From contig NZ_CP116257.1 in NCBI RefSeq assembly GCF_027947595.1, positions 6,570,001-6,634,000 on the forward strand: 64,000 nt of DNA, given 5' to 3'. Below, in pieces: positions 1 through 6,549 of the stretch. Position numbers and translations under genes: made by a program. Within the stretch, counting starts at the first letter, position 1; each line of letters begins with the position of its first letter. The notes beneath the pieces are model-generated. The model did no database searches. It was not told the origin of the DNA and saw only the letters and a list, made by a program, of their open reading frames with translations. Source of the stretch: Streptomyces lienomycini (GTDB lineage: Bacteria > Actinomycetota > Actinomycetes > Streptomycetales > Streptomycetaceae).

Positions 1-1
1 G

Positions 2-994
2 ACGATGGTGAGCGTCGCCGCCACCCACCGCCGCCGGGGCGTACTGACGTCGATGATGCGGCGGCAACTGGACGACGTACGGTCCTGGGGCGAGCCGCTG
101 GCGGTACTGACGGCCTCCGAGCCGGCGATCTACGGCCGGTTCGGGTACGGCGCCGCGACGTTCGAGCTCGGCGCGGAGATCGACACGAGCCGGGTCCGGC
201 TGTCGGTGCCGCCGGGCACGGATGACGTACGGCTGCGGTACGCGGCGCCCGCCGACGTCCTCGACGCGTGCGAGGCGGTGTACGCGCGGCTGGTGCCGGG
301 GCGGCCCGGGATGCTGGCCCGGCGGCCCGGCTGGGAGCGGGTGGCGCTGCTGGACCCGGAGAGCGGGCGGGAGGGCGCCTCTCCCCTGCAGTGCGTGGTC
401 GCCCGGCGCGACGGCGAGGTCACCGGGTACGCGCGGTTCCGGGTGCGGCCGGCCTGGGGGCCCGAGGGGGCCGGGGGCACGGTGGTCCTGGACGACCTGG
501 CCGGGCTCGATCCGGCGACCGGGGCCGCGCTGTGGCGCTTCCTCTTCGACATCGACCTGACCTCCACGCTGGCGGTGCGGGGGCGGCCGGTCGACGAGGC
601 GTGGCAGTACCGGGTCTCGGACGTCCGGCGGTGCCGGCCGGGGCTGCGGGACGCGTTGTACGTACGGCTGGTGGACGTGGGGGCCGCGCTCGCGGCGCGG
701 ACCTACCAGGCGCCGGTGGACGTGGTGTTCGAGGTCGAGGACGCCTTCTGCCCCTGGAACGCGGGGCGTTGGCGGCTGAGCGGCGACGCGAAGGGCGCGT
801 CCTGCGAGCGTACGTCCGATGCGGCCGACCTCGCCCTGTCCGTACGGGAGTTGGGGGCGGCGTACCTCGGAGGTGTGAGCCTCGGTGCGCTCGGTGCGGC
901 CGGGCGGGTGCGTGAGGTGCGGGCCGGGGCGCTGGCGGAGGCGTCGGTGGGTTTCGGGTCGGACATCGCGCCGTGGCTGCCGCACGGCTTCTGA
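2..994 (+). CDS. GNAT N-acetyltransferase, Eis-like (5' end cut off)
   Basis: The 5' end lies outside the window; the reading frame is already open at base 2. About 330 residues remain. The first visible residues hold VSVAATHRRRG, the acetyl-CoA binding loop of GNAT enzymes. The rest fits the Eis layout of two GNAT-like lobes followed by a sterol-carrier-like domain (from about residue 225, starting FEVEDAFCPWNAGRW). The protein ends in Phe. In Mycobacterium Eis the C-terminal Phe carboxylate takes part in catalysis, so the exact C-terminus matters. Family members acetylate amines such as aminoglycosides or lysine side chains; the natural substrate here cannot be told from sequence. It converges on the glycosylase at 1011, with only 16 bases between stop codons. 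Confidence 0.85.
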   Translation, partial: TMVSVAATHRRRGVLTSMMRRQLDDVRSWGEPLAVLTASEPAIYGRFGYGAATFELGAEIDTSRVRLSVPPGTDDVRLRYAAPADVLDACEAVYARLVPGRPGMLARRPGWERVALLDPESGREGASPLQCVVARRDGEVTGYARFRVRPAWGPEGAGGTVVLDDLAGLDPATGAALWRFLFDIDLTSTLAVRGRPVDEAWQYRVSDVRRCRPGLRDALYVRLVDVGAALAARTYQAPVDVVFEVEDAFCPWNAGRWRLSGDAKGASCERTSDAADLALSVRELGAAYLGGVSLGALGAAGRVREVRAGALAEASVGFGSDIAPWLPHGF

Positions 995-1010
995 CCGCGG
1001 GCGCGGGCCG

Positions 1011-1853
1011 CTAGCGCCGCTGGCAGGCGGGGCACCAGAAGAGGTTGCGGGCGGCGAGGTCGGCGGTGCGGACCGGGCCGCCGCAGAGGTGGCAGGGCTG
1101 GTTCGCCCGGCGGTAGACGTAGACCTCGCCGCCGTGGTCGTCGACGCGGGGCGGGCGGCCCATGGCCTCGGGGGTGTGTTCGGGGCGGACGGTGTCGATG
1201 CGGTTGTTCCGTACGCCCTCGCGCATGAGGCCGGTGAGGTCCTGCCAGATCGCGTCCCACTCGGCGCGGGTGATGTCCTTGCCGGGGCGGTACGGGTCGA
1301 TGCCGTGGCGGAAGAGGACCTCGGCGCGGTAGACGTTGCCGACGCCGGCGATGACCTTCTGGTCCATGAGCAGGGCGGCGATGGTGGTGCGGCTGCGGGA
1401 GATCCGGCGCCGGGCGGCCTCGGGGTCGGCGTCGGGGCGCAGCGGGTCGGGGCCGAGGCGGTCGTGTATCGCCTGCTTCTCCGGGGCCGTGATCAGGGCG
1501 CAGGTGGTGGGGCCGCGGAGGTCGACGTACGCCGTGTCGTTCACGAGGCGCAGGCGGACGGTGTCCGTGGGCGGGGGCGCGGGGGCGGGGCCGAGCGTGA
1601 CCTTGCCGAAGAGGCCGAGGTGGATGTGGACCCAGCCGGCGTTCTCGGCGGCGTCCTGGTCCGTGTCCCCTGCCGTGCCGAAGCCGAGGAAGAGGTGTTT
1701 GCCGTGGGCGTCGGCGGTGGTCAGGACGGTGCCGTCGAGGAGGGCGGCGGAGTCGGTGAACTTGCCCTGGGGGCTGGTGACGTGGACCGCCGTCCGGGCG
1801 AAGGCGGCGGTGTGGTCCTGGGCCAGCCGGTGGATCGTGTGCCCCTCTGGCAC
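1011..1853 (-). CDS. Fpg/Nei family DNA glycosylase/AP lyase
   Basis: Base-excision repair enzyme of 280 residues that removes oxidised bases and cuts the abasic site. After removal of Met the chain begins with Pro-Glu (PEGHTIH), the catalytic N-terminal proline and glutamate of the family. The H2TH segment is visible around IAGVGNVYRAEVLF, and the C-terminus carries a zinc finger (CHLCGG ... FWCPAC). The GTG start at 1853 was chosen because it places PEG at the N-terminus, which catalysis requires; the frame stays open upstream but without support. The sequence is closer to Nei-type proteins of actinobacteria than to MutM, and the preferred lesion is an inference. It lies 86 bases downstream of rpiB on the same strand, probably co-transcribed. 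Confidence 0.9.
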   Translation of the reverse strand: MPEGHTIHRLAQDHTAAFARTAVHVTSPQGKFTDSAALLDGTVLTTADAHGKHLFLGFGTAGDTDQDAAENAGWVHIHLGLFGKVTLGPAPAPPPTDTVRLRLVNDTAYVDLRGPTTCALITAPEKQAIHDRLGPDPLRPDADPEAARRRISRSRTTIAALLMDQKVIAGVGNVYRAEVLFRHGIDPYRPGKDITRAEWDAIWQDLTGLMREGVRNNRIDTVRPEHTPEAMGRPPRVDDHGGEVYVYRRANQPCHLCGGPVRTADLAARNLFWCPACQRR

Positions 1854-1939
1854 GGTGGTGTCCTTTCCTCGCCCCGGCCCGTTCCGCGGCTTCGCCCCCG
1901 GCGCTCGGGCGACGGGGGCGGCAGGGCGTACCGGGTCCG

Positions 1940-2425
1940 CTACTGCTGCGGGTGGTGGGCCGGGACCGGGGGGAGGTCGCCCGTGGTCTCGTAGGACGTG
2001 AGCATGTCGATGCGGCGGATGTGGCGTTCGTCGCCGGAGAACGGGGTGGCGAGGAAGGTCTCGACGAACTTCGTCGCCTCGTCCCGCGTGTGCATGCGGG
2101 CGCCGACCGCCACGACGTTGGCGTCGTTGTGCCGACGGCCCAGCGACGCCGTCTCCTCGCTCCAGGCCAGCGCCGCGCGCACGCCCTTGACCTTGTTCGC
2201 CGCGATCTGCTCGCCGTTGCCGGAGCCGCCGATCACGATGCCGAGGGCGCCCTGGTCCGCGGCCGTGCGCTCGGCGGCGCGCAGGCAGAAGGGCGGGTAG
2301 TCGTCCTGGGCGTCGTAGAGGTGCGGGCCGCAGTCGACGGGCTCGTGGCCCGCTTCCTTGAGCCACTCGACGAGGTGGTTCTTGAGTTCGAAGCCCGCAT
2401 GGTCCGAGCCGAGATACACGCGCAT
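1940..2425 (-). CDS. rpiB: Ribose-5-phosphate isomerase B
   Basis: Interconverts ribose 5-phosphate and ribulose 5-phosphate in the non-oxidative pentose phosphate pathway. It has 161 residues, the normal RpiB length. Family motifs are SDHAG near the N-terminus, GGSGNGEQIAANK at about 66-78, and RRHNDANVVAVGAR around 97-110. The catalytic base position carries Glu (E72, in GNGE) instead of the Cys of E. coli RpiB; mycobacterial RpiB has the same substitution. His99 is the likely ring-opening residue. ATG start. The glycosylase gene follows on the same strand. Confidence 0.95.
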   Translation of the reverse strand: MRVYLGSDHAGFELKNHLVEWLKEAGHEPVDCGPHLYDAQDDYPPFCLRAAERTAADQGALGIVIGGSGNGEQIAANKVKGVRAALAWSEETASLGRRHNDANVVAVGARMHTRDEATKFVETFLATPFSGDERHIRRIDMLTSYETTGDLPPVPAHHPQQ

Positions 2426-2480
2426 GCGTCGAGTGTGACACGGGGGCCGGGAGGCGGGCGCTTCGGGTGACCGCCATGGG

Positions 2481-2523
2481 AAGAGGCCCGCCGGGGCGCT
2501 GTCCGCGCTCCGGCGGGCCTCTT
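2481..2523 (-). terminator. Rho-independent-type hairpin after bioY
   Basis: A perfect 14-bp inverted repeat (aagaggcccgccgg / ccggcgggcctctt) with a 15-nt loop lies 17 bases past the bioY stop codon. There is no strong T-run, as is usual in Streptomyces. It separates bioY from rpiB on the same strand. Confidence 0.8.
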
Positions 2524-2540
2524 CGCGGGCCCGTGACCTG

Positions 2541-3122
2541 CTACCGCTTGTCGACCAGCTTCCACGCGGTGGGCAGCACGCCCATCGCCAGCGCGGCCTT
2601 CAGCGCGTCGCCGATCAGGAACGGGGTGAGACCGGCCGCGATCGCGGCGGTGAGGGACATGTCGGCGGCGAGGGCCAGGTACGGCACGCCGACGGCGTAG
2701 ATGATCGCCTCGCCGAGCAGCATGGTGCCGGCCGTGCGGAGCATCGAGCGGTCGGCGCCGCGGCGGGCCAGGGCGCCCACCACCGTGACGGCGAGCAGCA
2801 TGCCGAAGACGTAGCCGAGGGACGGGGCGCCGGTACCGGAGCCGCCCTCCGCGAACCAGGGCACGCCCGCCATGCCGACCAGGGCGTACAGCGCGAGGGA
2901 GAGGAGGCCGCGGCGGGCGCCGAGCGAGGTGCCGACGAGGAGCGCCGCGAAGGTCTGGCCGGTCACCGGCACCGGGGAGCCGGGTACGGGCACCGCGATC
3001 TGGGCGGCGACGCCGGTGAGCACGGCACCGCCGGCGACGAGGGCGGCGTCCCGGACACGGGAGGAGGGGAGGAGGTCGGCGAGGACCTGCCCGGATCGGG
3101 CGGGGACGGCAGCGGTGCTCAT
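2541..3122 (-). CDS. bioY: Biotin transporter BioY (ECF S component)
   Basis: Integral membrane substrate-binding component for biotin uptake, 193 residues with about six hydrophobic segments. Recognised by VPVPGSPVPVTGQTFAALL, the GxPVPVTxQ motif of BioY, and by GxRRGLLSLALYALVGMAGVP just after it. No EcfA/EcfT genes are adjacent, so it either works alone or uses energising proteins encoded elsewhere. ATG start at 3122. The upstream gap holds its promoter; a 7-bp inverted repeat (cgcggtg/caccgcg, 3131-3161) just before the start could be an operator, but I could not match it to a known biotin regulator. Confidence 0.93.
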   Translation of the reverse strand: MSTAAVPARSGQVLADLLPSSRVRDAALVAGGAVLTGVAAQIAVPVPGSPVPVTGQTFAALLVGTSLGARRGLLSLALYALVGMAGVPWFAEGGSGTGAPSLGYVFGMLLAVTVVGALARRGADRSMLRTAGTMLLGEAIIYAVGVPYLALAADMSLTAAIAAGLTPFLIGDALKAALAMGVLPTAWKLVDKR

Positions 3123-3462
3123 GGGGACTCCGCGGTGGTGTGGACATGTCGGGACACCGCGACGCTATCCCAGCCGCTCGGGGTCGATCACGAGCAGCGG
3201 TCGACAAAGGCTCGATCGGCAAGTTGGTGGGCTCCCGACAAAGACGCGGGCTACACGTGTTCTCGCGTGACACCGGTCACCGGGCGGGGGAGGCGCGCGT
3301 CACCCGTAAGCGGAAGGCTGCATTCGGACGGTCACGTTCCGCATCGGTGCCGTCCGTATCGTGGGCAAGCGGTGTCGCCGACCGGCGCGACCCCGGAGAC
3401 TGTGGGCGTTTTTGCTCCGCCCCAGCCCGCCCGCTCCCCCCACGCATTGGTCGAGCCGCTCC
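3123..3462. other. Divergent intergenic region, bioY / permease
   Basis: 340 bases between two divergently transcribed transporter genes. It must contain both promoters. Apart from the inverted repeat near 3131-3161 I see no clear -35/-10 pair, no conserved small gene and no riboswitch-like fold. Confidence 0.5.
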
Positions 3463-4845
3463 ATGTCCCACAGCACCACCGCCAAGGCGCCGCAGCAGCC
3501 GGCGGACGCCTCCCTCTCCCACGGCCTCAAGCAGCGCCACCTGTCGATGATCGCCCTCGGCGGGGTGATCGGCGCCGGGCTGTTCGTCGGTTCCGGGGCC
3601 GGTATCGCCGCCGCCGGGCCCTCGATCGTCGTCGCCTACACGCTCTCCGGTCTCCTCGTGATGCTGGTGATGCGGATGCTGGGCGAGATGTCCGCCGCGT
3701 ACCCCTCGTCTGGTTCCTTCTCCGCGCACGCCGAGCGGGCGATCGGCCCGTGGGCCGGTTTCACCGCGGGCTGGGCGTTCTGGGTGCTGCTGTGCACGGC
3801 CGTCGGCCTGGAGGGCATCGGCGCGGCGCAGATCGTGCACGGCTGGCTGCCGGGCACGCCCGAGTGGGCGTGGGTGGCGCTGTTCATGGTGGTGTTCTGC
3901 GGGACGAACCTGGCCGCGGTGAAGAACTTCGGCGAGTTCGAGTTCTGGTTCGCCGCGCTCAAGGTCGGCGCGATCTCGCTGTTCCTGGTGCTGGGCGTCC
4001 TGGCGATCTGCGGGGTCCTGCCGGGCACCGACTCGCCCGGCTCCTCCCACCTGGGCGACTTCCTGCCGAACGGCGGCAACGGCCTGATCATCGGCCTGCT
4101 CGCCTCGGTGTTCGCCTACGGCGGCCTGGAGACGGTGACCATCGCGGCGGCCGAGTCGGAGAACCCGGTCAAGGGCGTGGCGAGCGCCGTGCGGACGGCG
4201 ATGTGGCGGATCGCGCTGTTCTACATCGGCTCGATGGCGGTCATCGTGACCCTGGTCCCCTGGGACTCCCCCGAGGTCGTCGAGAAGGGCCCGTACGTCG
4301 CCGCCCTCGACGAGCTGGGCATCCCGGGCGCGGGTCAGCTCATGAACATCGTGGTCCTGGTCGCGCTGCTCAGCGCGATGAACGCCAACATCTACGGCGC
4401 CTCGCGCATCGGCTACTCGCTGGTCGAGCGCGGCCAGGGCCCGAAGGCGCTGGGCCGGGTGTCGGGCGGGGTGCCGCGGGTCGCGGTGCTGGTCTCCTCC
4501 CTGTTCGGCTTCGGCTGCGTGCTGCTCAGCTACTGGCGGCCGGACGACGTCTTCTCCTGGCTGCTGAACATGATCGGCGCGGTCATCCTGGTCGTCTGGA
4601 TCTTCATCGCCGTCTCGCAGTTGCGGCTGCGCCGCCGGCTGGAGCGGGAGGCGCCCGGGCAGCTGGTCGTGCGCATGTGGGGCTTCCCGTGGCTGACCTG
4701 GGTGGCGCTGGCGGGCATGGCCGCGGTGTTCGTCCTGATGGCCCGCGAGCCGGACACGCGCGTGCAGCTGTACTCGACGGGCGGGATGACGCTGGCCCTG
4801 GCGGCCGTCGGCTACGCCCGGCAGCGGCGGCGCTCCCTCGGCTAG
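3463..4845 (+). CDS. Amino-acid permease, APC superfamily
   Basis: Proton-coupled amino-acid transporter of 460 residues with about 12 membrane spans. The N-terminus HGLKQRHLSMIALGGVIGAG is the signature of the AAT/GABA-permease branch (GabP, ProY, AroP relatives), followed by FVGSGAGIAAAGP in span 1 and GLETVTIAAAESENP in mid-protein. The ATG at 3463 was chosen because it leaves the normal short cytoplasmic tail; in-frame starts up to 34 codons earlier give an Arg-rich extension with no family support. The substrate cannot be assigned from sequence. It is a single-gene unit ending at a strong hairpin. Confidence 0.9.
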   Translation: MSHSTTAKAPQQPADASLSHGLKQRHLSMIALGGVIGAGLFVGSGAGIAAAGPSIVVAYTLSGLLVMLVMRMLGEMSAAYPSSGSFSAHAERAIGPWAGFTAGWAFWVLLCTAVGLEGIGAAQIVHGWLPGTPEWAWVALFMVVFCGTNLAAVKNFGEFEFWFAALKVGAISLFLVLGVLAICGVLPGTDSPGSSHLGDFLPNGGNGLIIGLLASVFAYGGLETVTIAAAESENPVKGVASAVRTAMWRIALFYIGSMAVIVTLVPWDSPEVVEKGPYVAALDELGIPGAGQLMNIVVLVALLSAMNANIYGASRIGYSLVERGQGPKALGRVSGGVPRVAVLVSSLFGFGCVLLSYWRPDDVFSWLLNMIGAVILVVWIFIAVSQLRLRRRLEREAPGQLVVRMWGFPWLTWVALAGMAAVFVLMAREPDTRVQLYSTGGMTLALAAVGYARQRRRSLG

Positions 4846-4867
4846 CCGCCGCCCCGCACCTCACGAG

Positions 4868-4900
4868 AGGGCCCCCGCGCATCGGTGCGGGGGCCCTTTC
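4868..4900 (+). terminator. Hairpin terminator after the permease
   Basis: An 11-bp perfect G+C-rich stem (agggcccccgc / gcgggggccct) with an 8-nt loop, followed by ttt, 22 bases after the permease stop codon. It isolates the permease from sodF. Confidence 0.85.
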
Positions 4901-4955
4901 GCGCGCCGCGGGGCGTCCCTCCGCGCCCGCGAGGACACTTGCTGCTAGCGTGCAC

Positions 4956-4972
4956 TTGCAAGTACTTTGCAA
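4956..4972 (+). promoter_or_regulatory. Nur box (nickel-responsive operator) of sodF
   Basis: The sequence ttgcaa-gtact-ttgcaa is two identical hexamers spaced by 5 bases, 21 bases before the sodF start codon. This agrees with the Nur box (TTGCAA-N5-TTGCAA) through which the Fur-family regulator Nur represses sodF when nickel is present in S. coelicolor. It sits just upstream of the ribosome binding site, where it would overlap the transcription start. Confidence 0.88.
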
Positions 4973-4993
4973 TAAGGCCGGAGGGGATCCGCC

Positions 4994-5635
4994 ATGTCCG
5001 TCTACACGCTTCCTGAACTGCCGTACGACTACTCGGAGCTCGAGCCGGTCATCAACCCGCAGATCGTCGAGCTGCACCACGACAAGCACCACGCGGCGTA
5101 CGTCAAGGGCGCCAACGACACGCTGGAGCAGCTCGCGGAGGCGCGGGACAAGGAGCAGTGGGGCTCGATCAACGGGCTGGAGAAGAACCTGGCCTTCCAC
5201 CTCTCCGGCCACATCCTGCACTCGATCTACTGGCACAACATGACCGGTGACGGCGGCGGCGAGCCCCTGTCGGCGGACGGCGTGGGCGACCTGGCCGACG
5301 CGATCGCCGAGTCGTTCGGCTCCTTCGCCGGTTTCAAGGGGCAGCTCACCAAGGCCGCCGCGACCACCCAGGGCTCGGGCTGGGGCGTGCTGGCGTACGA
5401 GCCGCTGAGCGGCCGGCTGATCGTCGAGCAGGTCTACGACCACCAGGGCAACGTCGGCCAGGGGTCGGTGCCGATCCTGGTCTTCGACGCCTGGGAGCAC
5501 GCCTTCTACCTGCAGTACAAGAACCAGAAGGTCGACTTCATCGACGCCATGTGGGCCGTCGTCAACTGGCAGGACGTGGCCCGGCGCTACGAGGCCGCCA
5601 AGTCCCGCACCGACGCGCTGCTGCTGGCGCCCTGA
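4994..5635 (+). CDS. sodF: Iron superoxide dismutase
   Basis: Cytoplasmic Fe(Zn) superoxide dismutase of 213 residues, converting superoxide to oxygen and hydrogen peroxide. Metal ligands lie in the expected family motifs: HHDKHHAAY near residue 28, [13 protein letters not shown] around 68-80, and [13 protein letters not shown] near 161-173. ATG start with GGAGGGG about 8 bases upstream. The Nur operator immediately upstream implies expression when nickel is scarce and the nickel enzyme SodN cannot be made. It is monocistronic, closed by a strong bidirectional hairpin. Confidence 0.96.
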   Translation: MSVYTLPELPYDYSELEPVINPQIVELHHDKHHAAYVKGANDTLEQLAEARDKEQWGSINGLEKNLAFHLSGHILHSIYWHNMTGDGGGEPLSADGVGDLADAIAESFGSFAGFKGQLTKAAATTQGSGWGVLAYEPLSGRLIVEQVYDHQGNVGQGSVPILVFDAWEHAFYLQYKNQKVDFIDAMWAVVNWQDVARRYEAAKSRTDALLLAP

Positions 5636-5697
5636 GCCCTTCGAGTCGTCCTGCCTCGTGATCGTCTTCTCAACCTTCACCGGGCGGGCGGAATGAG

Positions 5698-5734
5698 GGA
5701 AGCCCCCGCGAGGACGTGACTCGCGGGGGCTTCC
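5698..5734. terminator. Bidirectional terminator between sodF and the DsbA-like gene
   Basis: A perfect 14-bp stem (ggaagcccccgcga / tcgcgggggcttcc) with a 9-nt loop, centred between two convergent genes, 62 bases after the sodF stop and 32 bases from the stop of the opposing gene. It can serve both. Confidence 0.88.
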
Positions 5735-5765
5735 TGTGCGTCCGGGCGGCCGCCGGGCCGGTCGC

Positions 5766-6404
5766 CTAGAGGTTGCTGAAGTCCGGGCCCTTGGTGCGGG
5801 TCCGCTTGATCTCGTAGAAGCCCGGCACGGACGCCACGGCGAGGGTGCCGTCCCAGAGCCTGGCGGCGTCCTCGCCCTTGGGTGCGGGGGTGACGACCGG
5901 GCCGAAGAAGGCGAGCTGCCCGCCGTCGGCGCCGGGCACGGCGATGACCGGGGTGCCGACCTCCTGGCCGACCTTGTCGATGCCCTCCTTGTGGGAGGCG
6001 CGCAGCTGGGGCTCGTACGGGGTGCCGTCCCAGTGGTCCATGAGGGACTCGGGCAGCCCGGCGTCCTTCAGGGCTGCGGCGACCGTCTCCCTGCCCGGGC
6101 CCTCCTCCTGGTTGTGGATGCGGGTGCCGAGCGCCGTGTAGAGGCGGCCGAGCACCTCGGCGCCGTGCTCCTCCTGGGCGGCGGCGACGACCCGGACCGG
6201 CCCCCACGCCTTGGTCGAGAGCATCTCGCGGTACTCCTCGGGCAGCTCGTCGAGCTTGTCCTCGTTGAGGACGGCGAGGCTCATCACGTGCCAGCGGACC
6301 TCGATGTCCCGGACCTTCTCCACCTCCAGGACCCAGCGGGAGGTCATCCAGGCCCAGGGGCACAGCGGGTCGAACCAGAAGTCGACGGGCGTCTTCTCCG
6401 ACAT
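5766..6404 (-). CDS. DsbA-family mycothiol-dependent nitroreductase-like protein (CPWA active site)
   Basis: Thioredoxin-fold DsbA-like protein of 212 residues, very like mycobacterial Rv2466c, a mycothiol-dependent reductase. Shared landmarks are VDFWFDPLCPWAWMTSRW, HVMSLAVLNE, AWGPVRVV and the C-terminal FYEIKRTRTKGP. The active site reads Cys-Pro-Trp-Ala; Rv2466c, as I remember it, has CPWC, so the resolving cysteine is absent and a one-cysteine mechanism using mycothiol is implied. The start at ATG 6404 is preferred over ATG 6416 because GAGGAGA lies about 3-9 bases before it. Divergent from pepN. Its physiological substrate is unknown. Confidence 0.88.
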   Translation of the reverse strand: MSEKTPVDFWFDPLCPWAWMTSRWVLEVEKVRDIEVRWHVMSLAVLNEDKLDELPEEYREMLSTKAWGPVRVVAAAQEEHGAEVLGRLYTALGTRIHNQEEGPGRETVAAALKDAGLPESLMDHWDGTPYEPQLRASHKEGIDKVGQEVGTPVIAVPGADGGQLAFFGPVVTPAPKGEDAARLWDGTLAVASVPGFYEIKRTRTKGPDFSNL

Positions 6405-6549
6405 GTCTCTCCTCATGAGGCAACGGGGCCGAGCGTCATACCGGGCAACCCACCGGCCGCTGCGGCCATTCCCGGCTGCCGCGCGTCAGGGGCGCATGGC
6501 AGGATCGGTGCTGTCCGCATACTGAACACCATCCGAGGGAGTGCCGCCC

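Noticed and set aside
3131..3161. Known biotin-regulator operator upstream of bioY
   Set aside because: Only a 7-bp inverted repeat; no match I could confirm to BirA or BioQ sites.
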